From assembly GCF_050948215.1 (NCBI RefSeq), contig NW_027488896.1, forward strand, positions 1 through 64,000: DNA of 64,000 nucleotides. Direction: 5' to 3'. Source of the stretch: Halictus rubicundus. Lineage: Eukaryota; Arthropoda; Insecta; Hymenoptera; Halictidae. Position 1 is the stretch's first letter, and the number at the start of each line of letters is the position of its first letter. The notes under the pieces were generated by a model. It was not told where the DNA came from, ran no database searches, and saw only the letters and a list, made by a program, of their open reading frames with translations. The translations under genes and the position numbers were made by a program. Below, one piece after another: positions 1 through 10,738 of the stretch.

Positions 1-3000
1 TATCCCAACCTATCCTCCATCCTCTCCTATCCTCTATCCTATCCTATCCTCTATCTTATACTATCCTCTATCCCATCCTATCCTCTATCCCATCCTATCC
101 TCTATCCTATCCCATCCTCTATCCTATCCTATCCTCTATCATATCCTATCCTCTATCCTATCCTATCCTCTATCTCATCCTATCTTCTATATTATCCTAT
201 TATCTATCATATCCTATCCTCTATCCTATCCTATCCTCTATCTCATTCTATCCTCTATTCCATCCTATCCTCCATCCTATCCTATCCTCTATCCTATCCT
301 ATCCTCCATCTCATCCTATCCTCTATTCCATCCTATCCTCCATCCTATCCTATTCTATATCCTATCCTATCCTCTATCCTATCCCATCCTCTATCCTATC
401 CTATCCTCTATCATATCCTATCCTCTATCCTATCCTATCCTCTATCTCATCCTATCCTCTATCCTATCCTATCCTCTATCATATCCTATCCTCTATCTTA
501 TCCTATCCTCTATCTCATCCTATCCTGTATTCCATCCTATCCTCCATCCTATCCTATCCTCTATCCTATTCTACCCTCTATCCAATCCTATCCTCTATCC
601 TATCCTATCCTATATCCTATCCTATCCTCTATCATATCCTATCCTCTATCCTATCCTATCCTCTATCTCATCCTATCCTCTATTCCATCCTATCCTCCAT
701 CCTATCCTATCCTCTATACTATTCTACCCTCTATCCAATCCTATCCTCTATCCTATCCTATCCTATATCCTATCCTATCCTCTATCCTATCCCATCCTCT
801 ATCCTATCCTATCCTCTATCTCATCCTATCCTCTATTCCATCCTATCCTCCATCCTATCCTATCCTCCATCCTATACTATCCTCTATCCTATCCTCTCAT
901 CTAACATTTCCTATCCTCTATCCCAACCTATCCTCCATCCTCTCCTATCCTCTATCCTATCCTATCCTCTATCCTATCCTATCCTCTATCTCATTCTATC
1001 CTCTATTCCATCCTATCCTCCATCCTATCCTATCCTCTATCCTATCCTATCCTCCATCTCATCCTATCCTCTATTCCATCCTATCCTCCATCCTATCCTA
1101 TTCTATATCCTATCCTATCCTCTATCCTATCCCATCCTCTATCCTATCCTATCCTCTATCATATCCTATCCTCTATCCTATCCTATCCTCTATCTCATCC
1201 TATCCTCTATCATATCCTATCATCTAACCTATCCTCTATCATATCCTATCCTCTATCCTATCCTATCGTCTATCTTGTCGTATCCTCTATCCCTTCCTAT
1301 CCTCCATCCTATCCTATCCTCTATGCTATTCTATCCTGTATCCTATCCTATACTCTACCGTATTCTACCATCTATCCTATCCTATCCTCTATCATATCCT
1401 ATCGTCTATCCTATCCTATCCTCTATCGTATCCTATCCTCTATCCCATCCTATCCTCTATCCTATCCCATCCTCTATCCTATCCTATCCTCTATCATATC
1501 CTATCCTCTATCCTATCCTATCCTCTATCTCATCCTATCCTCTATCCTATCCTATCCTCTATCATATCCTATCCTCTATCCTATCCTATCCTCTATCTCA
1601 TCCTATCCTCTATTCCATCCTATCCTCCATCCTACCCTATCCTCTATCCTATTCTACCCTCTATCCAATCCTATCCTCTATCCTATCCTATCCTATATTC
1701 CATCCTATCCTCCATCCTATCCTATCCTCTATCCTATTCTACCCTCTATCCAATCCTATCCTCTATCCTATCCTATCCTATATCCTATCCTATCCTCTAT
1801 CCTATCCCATCCTCTATCCTATCCTATCCTCTATCATATCCTATCCTCTATCCTATCCTATCCTCTATCTCATCCTATCCTCTATCCTATCCTATCCTCT
1901 ATCATATCCTATCCTCTATCCTATCCTATCCTCTATCTCATTCTATCCTCTATTCCATCCTATCCTCCATCCTATCCTATCCTCTATCCTATCCTATCCT
2001 CCATCTCATCCTATCCTCTATTCCATCCTATCCTCCATCCTATCCTATTCTATATCCTATCCTATCCTCTATCCTATCCCATCCTCTATCCTATCCTATC
2101 CTCTATCATATCCTATCCTCTATCCTATCCTATCCTCTATCTCACCCTATCCTCTATCATATCCTATCATCTAACCTATCCTCTATCATATCCTATCCTC
2201 TATCCTATCCTATCGTCTATCTTGTCGTATCCTCTATCCCTTCCTATCCTCCATCCTATCCTATCCTCTATGCTATTCTATCCTGTATCCTATCCTATAC
2301 TCTACCGTATTCTACCATCTATCCTATCCTATCCTCTATCATATCCTATCGTCTATCCTATCCTATCCTCTATCGTATCCTATCCTCTATCCCATCCTAT
2401 CCTCTATCCTATCCCATCCTCTATCCTATCCTATCCTCTATCATATCCTATCCTCTATCCTATCCTATCCTCTATCTCATCCTATCCTCTATCCTATCCT
2501 ATCCCCTATCATATCCTATCCTCTATCCTATCCTATCCTCTATCTCATCCTATCCTCTATTCAATCCTATCCTCCATCCTATCCTATCCTCTATCCTATT
2601 CTACACTCTATCCAATCCTATCCTCTATCCTATCCTATCCTATATACTATCCTATCCTCTATCCTATCCCATCCTTTATCCTATCCTATCCTCTATCATA
2701 TCCTATCCTCTATCCTATCCTATCCTCTATCTCATCCTATCCTCTATCCTATCCTATCCTATATCATATCCTATCCTCTATCCTATCCTATCCTCTATCT
2801 CATCCTATCCTCTATTCCATCCTATCCTCCATCCTATCCTATCCTCTATCCTATTCTACCCTCTATCCAATCCTATCCTCTATCCTATCCTATCCTAGAT
2901 CCTGTCCTATCCTCTATCCTATCCCATCCTCTATCCTATCCTATCCTCTATCATACCCTATCCTCTATCCTATCCTATCCTCTATCTCATCCTATCCTCT

Positions 3001-4910
3001 ATCCTATCCTATCCTCTATCATATCCTATCCTCTATCCTATCCTATCCTCTATCTCATCCTATACTCTATTCCATCCTATCCTCCATCCTATCCTATCCT
3101 CCATCCTATACTATCCTCTATCCTATCCTCTCATCTAACATTTCCTATCCTCTATCCCAACCTATCCTCCATCCTCTCCTATCCTCTATCCTATCCTTTC
3201 CTCTATCCCATCCTATCCTCCATCCTATCCTGTCCTCTATCCTATACAATCCTCTATCCTATCGTATCCTCTATCGTATCCTACCATTTATCCTATCCTA
3301 TCCTCTATCCCATCCCATCCTCTATCCCATCCTATCCTCCATCCTATCCTATCCTCCATCCTATACTATCCTCTATCCTATCCTCTCATCTAACATTTAG
3401 TATCCTCTATCCCAACCTATCCTCCATCCCCTCCTATCCTCTATCCTATCCTATCCTCTATCTTATCCTATCCTCTATCATATCCTATCCTCTATCCTAT
3501 CCTATCCTCTATCTCATCCTATCCTCTATCCTATCCTATCCTCTATCCTATCCCATCCTCTATCCTATCCTATCCTCTATCTCATCCTATCCTCTATTCC
3601 ATCCTATCCTCCATCCTATCCTATCCTCTATCCTATTCTACCCTCTATCCAATCCTATCCTCTATCCCATCCTATCCTCCATCCTATCCGGTCCTCTATC
3701 CTATACAATCCTCTATCCTATCGTATCCTCTATCGTATCCTACCATTTATCCTATCCTATCCTCTATCCCATCCCATCCTCTATCCCATCCTATCCTCCA
3801 TCCTATCCTATCCTGCATCCTATACTATCCTCTATCCTATCCTCTCATCTAACATTTAGTATCCTCTATCCCAACCTATCCTCCATCCTCTCCTATCCTC
3901 TATCCTATCCTATCCTCTATCTTATCCTATCCTCTATCATATCCTATCCTCTATCCTATCCTATCCTCTATCTCATCCTATCCTCCATCCTATACTATCC
4001 TCTATCCTATCCCATCCTCTATCCTATCCTATCCTCTATCATATCCTATCTTCTATCCTATCCTATCCTCTATCTCATCCTATCCTCTATCCTATCCTAT
4101 CCTCTATCATATCCTATCCTCTATCCTATCCTATCCTCTATCTCATCCTATCCTCTATTCCATCCTATCCTCCATCCTATCCTATCCTCTATCCTATTCT
4201 ACCCTCTATCCAATCCTATCCTCTATCCTATCCTATCCTATATCCTGTCCTATCCTCTATCCTATCCCATCCTCTATCCTATCCTATCCTCTACCATACC
4301 CTATCCTCTATCCTATCCTATCCTCTATCTCATCCTATCCTCTATCCTATCCTATCCTCTATCATATCCTATCCTCTATCCTATCCTATCCTCTATCTCA
4401 TCCTATACTCTATTCCATCCTATCCTCCATCCTATCCTATCCTCCATCCTATACTATCCTCTATCCTATCCTCTCATCTAACATTTCCTATCCTCTATCC
4501 CAACCTATCCTCCATCCTCTCCTATCCTCTATCCTATCCTATCCTCTATCTTATCCTATCCTCTATCCCATCCTATCCTCCATCCTATCCTGTCCTCTAT
4601 CCTATACAATCCTCTATCCTATCGTATCCTCTATCGTATCCTACCATTTATCCTATCCTATCCTCTATCCCATCCCATCCTCTATCCCATCCTATCCTCC
4701 ATCCTATCCTATCCTCCATCCTATACTATCCTCTATCCTATCCTCTCATCTAACATTTAGTATCCTCTATCCCAACCTATCCTCCATCCTCTCCTATCCT
4801 CTATCCTATCCTATCCTCTATCTTATCCTATCCTCTATCATATCCTATCGTCTATCCTTTCCTATCCTCTATCTTATCCTATCCTCTATCCCATCCTATC
4901 CTCTATCCTA
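1..4910. repeat. 17-bp satellite array, left arm
   Basis: Continuous tandem array of a 17-bp monomer, consensus ATCCTATCCTCTATCCT on the plus strand, with common variants such as ATCCTATCCTCTATCAT, ATCCTATCCTCTATCTC, ATCCTATCCTCTATTCC and ATTCTACCCTCTATCCA in a recurring order. That order makes a higher-order structure. The consensus holds 3 A, 7 C, 7 T and no G. A diagnostic variant containing CATCTAACATTT occurs at 898, 3132, 3387, 3846, 4475 and 4747; the last four spacings (255, 459, 629, 272) are exact multiples of 17. A segment starting near 1268 recurs at 2215 (947 bp later) and again at 15081 beyond the retrotransposon. No gene or RNA gene is seen. Open frames here are artefacts of the stop-free repeat. 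Confidence 0.95.
4890..4910. repeat. Target-site duplication, left copy (21 bp)
   Basis: These 21 bases, beginning CCCATCC and ending CTATCCTA, directly abut the poly(T) end of the retrotransposon and are repeated exactly at 11267-11287 beyond its other end. Because the flank is repetitive, a chance match is possible. However, uninterrupted copies of the same locus elsewhere in the array (18096-18116, 22637-22657, 26554-26574) carry the 21 bases once, between the same left and right neighbours, so the duplication is real. Confidence 0.9.
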
Positions 4911-4928
4911 TTTTTTTTTTTTTTTTTT
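4911..4928 (-). other. Poly(A) tail of the retrotransposon
   Basis: Eighteen consecutive T on the plus strand, i.e. an A18 tail on the element's sense strand, lie directly between the satellite and the 3' UTR end (sense CCTCGG). This marks the 3' end and the point where target-primed reverse transcription began. The plus-strand satellite end CTATCCTA would have primed the first cDNA strand. Confidence 0.93.
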
Positions 4929-5336
4929 CCGAGGAGGTAATCTCGTTACGGATACCCGAACCCCCCCGGGGGGGGGGTGGTCCGGGTTATGTGGGACTCC
5001 TCGGCTGGTTGGTGCAACGCCGAGTATACCCACTAACTCCTCCCCGTCCGTCCCTAGACTCCTGGGGGCACCCGTGCTCTGCGCGCGCATGTCAATCCGG
5101 TGTGCCTCCGCCTTAGCATACCACCCAGGGGGGGACGCGGCCCCCTCCCGTACCTACTCTATCCGAAGGCACCACGCAACGGACGACGTGGCGCCTTCCC
5201 CCCTGTTAGGCCGCCCGATGAGCATCCGAGCCCCCGCTCGAGATGCCCGGCGGCCTCCGGGGACGCCGTTGGTGACCGAGTGTAAGGGGATATCCGATCC
5301 CCCGCCTCGAGATCATCAAGGGCGTCCCCGCTCGCG
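4929..5336 (-). other. 3' UTR of the retrotransposon
   Basis: The 408 nt between the ORF2 stop (5339-5337) and the poly(A) have no convincing reading frame. The short frames that cross it are interrupted or run into the poly(A). It contains a strong G/C hairpin close to the 3' end (listed separately). In related elements the 3' UTR is what the reverse transcriptase recognises; that role is inferred here. Confidence 0.8.
4952..4990 (-). other. C7/G10 hairpin near the 3' end of the element RNA
   Basis: On the plus strand ATACCCG, AA, seven C and ten G are followed by TGGTC and CGGGTTAT. The C run can pair with the G run, and the outer ATA-CCCG can pair with CGGGTTAT with one bulged base. The hairpin lies about 25 nt before the poly(A) in the sense direction, a plausible place for a reverse-transcriptase recognition structure. 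The role is inference, and homopolymer runs of this length are prone to sequencing error. Confidence 0.5.
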
Positions 5337-8300
5337 TCAGAGGCGTCGCAACGGGGGTACGCCCCCGGGGCGTACCCTGCGCCGCCTCACCCCCCTTCGG
5401 CCGGGATCGTGATTACGCTCCCGATCCCGTTCCGCAGCCTCCTTCCGCAGCATAACCCGCTCGCAGAAGGAAGCGAACCCCCTCCACGCCTCCTCGCCAC
5501 CGGCTGCCGCAGCGACGACAGCCGGGAGCGAGAGGTCGTGGCCCACCGCGCGCCGCAGGGCACGGCGCTCTCCCCCCCATGCCGGACACTCCTCCAGAGT
5601 GTGTTGCGCCGTGTCCCGCGGCTCGCCGCAGTGGTGACACGCCTCCTCGGTCTCCCTCCCGATGCGACACAGGTAGTCGCCGAAGCACCCGTGCCCGCTC
5701 ATCACCTGCGTCACACGGTAGGAGACCCTATGCCCCATCCATCCCCTGTTCCATTGATCGAACACCGGGAGGATGGCCCGAACGGCCCGCCTCTCGCCCT
5801 CCCTCGTCCCGGGAAGGCTATCGCGCCACTCCCGGGCTGCGTGCCGCCGAGCATGTCGCCTGAGCTCATCCACCATGAGCCGCGCCTGATCCGGGGCCAC
5901 CCCCCGGAGCCGGAGTTCCCTGGAGTGCGTATGCACATCCGCCAACACGCGGGCCTCCAGCTCGAGGGGGATCAGCCCCGACATCACCATCGCCGTCGCG
6001 TATGAAATGGTGCGGTACCCCCGCACGATGCCTATGGCCAGCCTGCGCTCGATGCGACGCAGCAGCGACCGTGTGCCGCCACTGCGCCCCCTAGCCAAGA
6101 CATCGCGCGCCCACACAGGGGCTCCGTACAGGACCAAAACTCGCACCACCACCGCGAACAGACGACGCACCCGTCCACAGGGTCCCCCGAGATTCGGGAG
6201 AAGGCGACCGAGCGCAGCGGTCGCCCTCTCCGCCCGGGGCGCCAGCGACTCAAGGTGGCGGTCAAAACGCCACCGGCCGTCAAGCTCGAGTCCCAGGTAC
6301 CGCATCTGGGACCCGACCTTGACCATCCCCTCCCCCACGCAGATCCAGCACTGGGGAGGCGCCGCCAACCGGGCCGAGCGGAGAAACCACATGGCCCTGG
6401 TTTTCTCGACGGACACCTCTAGGCCCAGCGACCGGATCGCGCGCACCGCGCGCCACGCGCCGCGCTCCGCCAGGCAGATGGCCTCCTTCGCATACCTCCC
6501 GGTGGCCAATACCAGCGTGTCGTCGGCGTAACACGTCAGGCTGACCCCGGGAGGCATCTCCTCCCGCAGGACGCGATCGTACGCAAGATTCCACAGCAAC
6601 GGGCCCAACACCGAGCCCTGCGGAACCCCGCGCACGACGCCCCTGCGCACCATCCCGTACCGGCCGGGATACTCTATACGCCTGTCGGAGAGATAGCTCC
6701 CAATCACCCTTCTGAGATACAGAGGCACCCGGTGGAAGACCAGGGCCTCCATTATCCGATCCCAGGGGACGGTGTTGAACGCGTTAGCGATATCCAAGGA
6801 TATCGCCAACGCAACACCGCCCCCCCTCGTACAGGCCTCCGAGAGAGCCCTCACCCGCCGAATGGCGTCGACGGTGGAGAGACCCTCCCGGAAGCCGAAT
6901 TGAACCCCGCTCAGATCGGGGACCCCTCCCGCCGACAGGTGCCGGACGAGGCGTCCAACGAGTACGCGCTCGAACAACTTCCCCGCCTCGTCCAGCAGAC
7001 AAATTGGCCGGTACCCTGAGGGCGAGTCCCGGGACTTGCCCCCCTTCGGAAGGAGGACCAACCTGCCCGACTTCCACTCCGTGGGGAACACCCCCTCCCT
7101 CAGACAGCCGTTATACAGCTGCCGGAGTTCGGCGGCGAGTCCCCCCTCCAGGGCCAAGACCAACGCGCGGCCCGGCACCCCGTCCGGGCCCGGGGCCTTG
7201 CGGCCCACCCGCCGCGCCCTGGCCATCGCCTCACCCAGCTCGCCGGCCGACACCTCCCACTCTGCGGACCAGGAGAGAGGCTCCTGTTCCCAATGGGAGC
7301 GGCGCAGTTGTCCCCCCTCTCGCGGGAAGAGGGACGCCACCACTCCCTCGAGCAGGTGGGGGTCCATCGACTCCGTCACCGGAGGCGCCCACGCGCGCAG
7401 CTTGTTCATGACAAGCTTGTACGGGCGCCCCCATGGATCGGAGTCCACCGTGCCGACGAGCTCCGACCACGCGTCGGCCTTGGCCCGCGCGATAGCCCTG
7501 CGGAGAACCCCGAGCGCGGCTCGGTACTCCCCGCCGAGCCTCGCCGTCGCCTCCTCGTCGTCGCGCCTCCTACGCGCTCGGCCGTACCGACGCCGCGCGG
7601 CATTGCAGGCACGCCGGAGCTCCGCAATGCCGGCGGACCACCAGTACGCCGCCCTCCTGGGGGCGAACCGGCTGCGGGGCATGGCGGTGTCGCACACCGC
7701 CGTCATTACCTCCCGCAGCCGCCTCGCCCCTTGCGCAGGCGCCAGCTCGGACAGGGCCGGCCCCGTCCATGTCGCCGCGGCTACCGCGGCCCCGAACGCG
7801 TCCGCGTCCAGCCGCTTCAAGGCCCATCGCGGCCGTCGGTCCCCCCGGCCCGGCCGGGAATCCCGCGCGTGGAGGGTGGGCCACACGTCCATGACGATGG
7901 GCGTATGGTCTGACGCAATCTCTATCTCCTCGGCCACCCTCCATCCCGACACCCGGCGCACGGCCGAGGGAGTCCCCCATGTCAGGTCGACAATCGAGAC
8001 CCCCTGCGGACGCACGCACGTCGGCGTGGATCCCCGGTTAATCAACCGGAGATCCAGGCCGGCCGCCCAGGTTAACACCTCGCTACCCCTAGTGGTCGTC
8101 CTGGGACTCCCCCACGATACCGCGTGGGCATTGAAGTCTCCCAAAACGAGAACCGGGCGGGCGCTGCACCGCGCGATGCAGCTGTTCAGCCCGCCCAGGA
8201 ACCCCCGAAATTGATCGAGGCCACAGCTCGGCGAGATGTAGATCCCGACAACCGCGATGTCCCCCCATTGCACCGCCACGAATCCCTCGCCCCGCTCCAG

Positions 8301-8657
8301 AAGGGAGACCGACGGGGACCCGGGGCGGCTTCCCGCCACTATTACTACGGAGCCGATCTCGTCCCCCACCCAGAAGGGGTGTTCGGGGATTGCGTACGGC
8401 TCCGCCGCAACTGCCAGCCCAGCCCCCCACTCGCGCACGGCTTGGACAAACAGGTCCTGTGCCGCGCGCGAGTGGTTGAGGTTCGCCTGCAGAACCGGAG
8501 TAGGATTAAAAGTACCTACTCTAACATGGGCTCTGCAGAGTCCCCTCCCTGGGAGGTCCGGGCCCCCGGCGCCGTCTGCGGCCGCTGCGCGGATGCAGCC
8601 CCAGACGCGCCCTTCTCTTTCGTCGCCGCGCGGCCCCTCTTGGGAGCCGGGGCACAC
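5337..8657 (-). CDS. Retrotransposon ORF2: endonuclease / reverse transcriptase
   Basis: Polyprotein that nicks target DNA and copies element RNA onto it (target-primed reverse transcription). Residues are numbered from the GTG at 8657 (1106 codons). APE-type endonuclease: QANLNHSRAAQDL (57-69), the Glu of AAEPY (E86), GDFNAH (173-178), SIVDLTW (221-227), SDH (249-251). Reverse transcriptase: KAPGPDGVPG (487-496), LPKGGKSRDSPSGYRPICLL (536-555), FGFREGLSTVD (587-597), SLDIANAFN (620-628), GVPQGSVLGP (677-686), catalytic YADD (710-713), YLGLELDG (787-794). A C-terminal knuckle C1007-X2-C1010-X8-H1019-X4-C1024 follows. No RNase H domain is seen, as usual in the R1 clade. All core catalytic residues are present and there is no internal stop. 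The start is unsettled: the frame opens after a TAG at 8675-8673, overlaps ORF1 by 157 nt in the -1 frame and has no ATG before residue 256, well inside the endonuclease. The GTG is only a nominal start. Confidence 0.95.
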   Translation of the reverse strand: MCPGSQEGPRGDEREGRVWGCIRAAAADGAGGPDLPGRGLCRAHVRVGTFNPTPVLQANLNHSRAAQDLFVQAVREWGAGLAVAAEPYAIPEHPFWVGDEIGSVVIVAGSRPGSPSVSLLERGEGFVAVQWGDIAVVGIYISPSCGLDQFRGFLGGLNSCIARCSARPVLVLGDFNAHAVSWGSPRTTTRGSEVLTWAAGLDLRLINRGSTPTCVRPQGVSIVDLTWGTPSAVRRVSGWRVAEEIEIASDHTPIVMDVWPTLHARDSRPGRGDRRPRWALKRLDADAFGAAVAAATWTGPALSELAPAQGARRLREVMTAVCDTAMPRSRFAPRRAAYWWSAGIAELRRACNAARRRYGRARRRRDDEEATARLGGEYRAALGVLRRAIARAKADAWSELVGTVDSDPWGRPYKLVMNKLRAWAPPVTESMDPHLLEGVVASLFPREGGQLRRSHWEQEPLSWSAEWEVSAGELGEAMARARRVGRKAPGPDGVPGRALVLALEGGLAAELRQLYNGCLREGVFPTEWKSGRLVLLPKGGKSRDSPSGYRPICLLDEAGKLFERVLVGRLVRHLSAGGVPDLSGVQFGFREGLSTVDAIRRVRALSEACTRGGGVALAISLDIANAFNTVPWDRIMEALVFHRVPLYLRRVIGSYLSDRRIEYPGRYGMVRRGVVRGVPQGSVLGPLLWNLAYDRVLREEMPPGVSLTCYADDTLVLATGRYAKEAICLAERGAWRAVRAIRSLGLEVSVEKTRAMWFLRSARLAAPPQCWICVGEGMVKVGSQMRYLGLELDGRWRFDRHLESLAPRAERATAALGRLLPNLGGPCGRVRRLFAVVVRVLVLYGAPVWARDVLARGRSGGTRSLLRRIERRLAIGIVRGYRTISYATAMVMSGLIPLELEARVLADVHTHSRELRLRGVAPDQARLMVDELRRHARRHAAREWRDSLPGTREGERRAVRAILPVFDQWNRGWMGHRVSYRVTQVMSGHGCFGDYLCRIGRETEEACHHCGEPRDTAQHTLEECPAWGGERRALRRAVGHDLSLPAVVAAAAGGEEAWRGFASFCERVMLRKEAAERDRERNHDPGRRGVRRRRVRPGGVPPLRRL

Positions 8658-8672
8658 GCTTTGGCCCCGAAT
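8516..8672 (-). other. ORF1/ORF2 -1 frame overlap, candidate recoding site
   Basis: ORF1 ends with ATG-TTA-GAG-TAG at 8527-8516. ORF2 is open in the -1 frame from 8672, just after a TAG at 8675-8673, so the frames overlap by 157 nt. ORF2 has no ATG in this stretch, and its conserved endonuclease begins about 25 nt after the ORF1 stop. Expression therefore needs -1 frameshifting, termination-reinitiation at a non-AUG codon, or another mechanism. I found no classical X-XXY-YYZ slippery heptamer. SART1, of the same clade, is known to couple its ORFs by reinitiation at an overlapping UAAUG; that motif is not present here. Confidence 0.7.
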
Positions 8673-10675
8673 CTATGGCCCGATGGTCTCCCCAGGTCCG
8701 CGCAGAGCGGACACCTGGGGGCAGCCTTACAGGCCGAAGCCCGGTGCTCCGCCGCCCCGCAGCGGTAGCACATCGCGCCTCTGTCGACCGCGCTCTTGCA
8801 TGTCGCCCGCGTGTGCCCCGTCTCCAAACAACGGAAGCATTGGAGGGGCCGCTCCCTCAGCGCCTCGACGCGGGCCGAGGACCAGCCGACCAGCAGCCGG
8901 CCTCCCGCCAACACTTTCTTGACGGCCGCGAGGGGGCCCTGGGCCCAACAGGAGCCCAGCGCCTGCTCCGAGGCGGGTCTGCGGGTCTCGCCGACCCGGA
9001 ACTCCGCCGCGGAACACCCCCCCGCCGCCGCCAGCGCCGCCGCTACGTCCCCGGGCGACACCGAGTCGTCCAGGCCCGCCACGCGCACCTCGCCGCGCTT
9101 GACCGCCTGGGAGACCTTAACCCCGGTCCCCCCAAGCGCCTCGGCGATCCTCCCGGAGAGGGCCCGTGCCTTCTCCTGGCACCCCGTGCCCCTGACCTCC
9201 AGGAGGATCCCGCCGGTTTTCGACCGCCTGGGAAGCACCCCCGACTCGATCCCGATAGCCTTGAGGTCCACCCTCTCTTTTGCCCTGGCCATCACCTCCG
9301 AATAAGTGAGCTTGCAGCTCTCGGGGATGGTGATGGCCACTGCTCCCGTTCTGGGGGTGCGTCCCAGGCCACCGTCCCTCCCGGCGGCGGGCTTCGCCGC
9401 GCTCGCGCCGCCCTGCACTCGTGCGCCGCCCGCCGCCCTCGGCTCCCTCGCAGCCAGCAGCCGTGAAGCGGCGGCAGCTGCCTCGGCCGCGGCTGCTCTC
9501 GCCGCAGCCTCCTCCGCGGCCATCTTCTTCTTGGCCCTCTTCGCCGCCTTGCTCGTCACCTCCATCCACGAGGCCGGGACGACCGGTGGCGGAATGATAA
9601 CGGGGGGCACCACCCTCACGTTGGACACGACCACCGGTCCAGTCCCCTTGGTGACAGACGTCGCCGGCAGAGAAGCCACCGGCGTCGCCTCGCGCGCCGA
9701 TTTACCCTCCGCCCGGAGGGCCGGGGCCAACCCGGCCAGAATCGTCCGGAACCGCTCCTCCATCCGGGCCTCTAGATCCCGGTTCCTGGCCGTTATCAGC
9801 GCGCCGACCCGGAGAAGCAGGGCTTCGGAGTCCAAAACTCCCGCTCCCTCCCCCGACGGTCCCATCGCCTCCATCCCCCGCGTACGGACCCCCGCTGTCG
9901 AGGAGGCGGGGGGCGCTTCCCCTATTGGCGCATGTCCCGCCCGGCGACCGCTGTCGGTGTTCGCCCGCCGCCCGGCCTCCATTGACCGGAGCCTCGCCCG
10001 GAGGTCACCCGCCTCCTTCGCGAGGGCCGCGTTCTGCTCGCGGAGGCGGGCCACCTCCTGGCTACCCTGCCACGCCATCCCGGTAAAGCACCGCTGCATC
10101 AAGGTGGTGCAGTGGGCCCTGGCGACTGCAGAACAATCCCGCAAGTCTTTAGCCAGGTCCCCCTTGAGGCCCTTTGAGACGGTGGAGACTCTCTCCACCC
10201 TCAACATCGCCTCCTCCACCTCCCCTACTAGCTGCGCTGTCGGCATCCTCCCACCCAGCTCGATGAGGTCATCCACCCTCCTCGTCTGACTCCTCTCGGC
10301 GCGGCCGCCGAGGGCCAGATCCATGGTGGGCGTCCCCGACGAGCCCTCCCCGGGGTCCGTCCGCGACACCGACCCGCCGCGGGTGTGCTGCCCCCCCTCT
10401 AACCGGGCACGCTTGGGGTCAGAGACCCCAGATGTCGCGCCCCGCTTCTCCGCGCCCCCGCGCGTCACGATCGAGCCGACGGAGCTCGAGATGGAGATGA
10501 TTGTTTCATCCCCATCCGAGTCCTCGTCCGCGATGACCACGACCGCGTCCTCCCCGGCAGTAATCGTTGCCATCCCCTCCCCGTCAGTGACCGCTGCCGT
10601 CTCTTCCCCCGCCGCAGCTGCTGCCGTATCGGCAGCCTCCCCCACAACATCAAGGTTTTTATTATACGATTCCAT
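8516..10675 (-). CDS. Retrotransposon ORF1: gag-like nucleic-acid-binding protein
   Basis: Likely RNA-packaging protein (719 aa) that would form the ribonucleoprotein with element RNA and help target it. The start is the ATG at 10675 (MESYNKN), with G at -3 and +4. The frame extends 26 codons further upstream but without an ATG. In order: acidic/Ala-rich N-terminus; basic patch PKRARLEGG near 87-95 (possible nuclear localisation signal); a heptad-like helix around 206-234 (EVARLREQNAALAKEAGDL), a candidate coiled coil; a Lys/Ala-rich helix around 374-411; a folded region around 444-604 as in R1-clade gags. Three zinc knuckles follow: C-X2-C-X4-H-X4-C at 613-626 and 636-649, and a wider C-X2-C-X8-H-X6-C at 655-674. 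The tail is basic and low-complexity. It lies upstream of ORF2 in the same RNA and overlaps it in the -1 frame. No disrupting stop is seen. Confidence 0.92.
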   Translation of the reverse strand: MESYNKNLDVVGEAADTAAAAAGEETAAVTDGEGMATITAGEDAVVVIADEDSDGDETIISISSSVGSIVTRGGAEKRGATSGVSDPKRARLEGGQHTRGGSVSRTDPGEGSSGTPTMDLALGGRAERSQTRRVDDLIELGGRMPTAQLVGEVEEAMLRVERVSTVSKGLKGDLAKDLRDCSAVARAHCTTLMQRCFTGMAWQGSQEVARLREQNAALAKEAGDLRARLRSMEAGRRANTDSGRRAGHAPIGEAPPASSTAGVRTRGMEAMGPSGEGAGVLDSEALLLRVGALITARNRDLEARMEERFRTILAGLAPALRAEGKSAREATPVASLPATSVTKGTGPVVVSNVRVVPPVIIPPPVVPASWMEVTSKAAKRAKKKMAAEEAAARAAAAEAAAAASRLLAAREPRAAGGARVQGGASAAKPAAGRDGGLGRTPRTGAVAITIPESCKLTYSEVMARAKERVDLKAIGIESGVLPRRSKTGGILLEVRGTGCQEKARALSGRIAEALGGTGVKVSQAVKRGEVRVAGLDDSVSPGDVAAALAAAGGCSAAEFRVGETRRPASEQALGSCWAQGPLAAVKKVLAGGRLLVGWSSARVEALRERPLQCFRCLETGHTRATCKSAVDRGAMCYRCGAAEHRASACKAAPRCPLCADLGRPSGHRFGAKACAPAPKRGRAATKEKGASGAASAQRPQTAPGARTSQGGDSAEPMLE

Positions 10676-10713
10676 ATCTGGTCCCACGAGATTGGCAGGA
10701 AAAAACACGTCCG

Positions 10714-10738
10714 CCCGGGCAGAGCCTCCTTGCCCGGG
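10714..10738 (-). other. Hairpin in leader just upstream of ORF1
   Basis: Perfect 8-bp inverted repeat: CCCGGGCA (10714-10721) and TGCCCGGG (10731-10738) with a 9-nt loop, 38 nt before the ORF1 ATG in sense. This strong GC stem could slow scanning ribosomes; the function is inference. Confidence 0.55.

Noticed and set aside
1275..3400. Long plus-strand open frames in the satellite (also throughout 15-63 kb)
   Set aside because: All three plus frames give the same 17-residue repeat because the monomer is stop-free and 17 is not a multiple of 3. There is no non-repetitive protein sequence.
4908..5090. 60-codon minus-strand frame ending in poly-Lys
   Set aside because: It lies in the 3' UTR and its Lys run is the poly(A) tail.
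5337..6200. RNase H domain after the reverse transcriptase
   Set aside because: No RNase H motif pattern is seen; the C-terminus holds only the CCHC knuckle and a basic tail, as usual for the R1 clade.
5074..10289. Plus-strand open frames opposite the retrotransposon, including 7036-8214 and 9306-10289
   Set aside because: They are shadows of GC-rich ORF1 and ORF2 on the minus strand, with low-complexity Arg/Pro/Ala composition and no recognisable domain.
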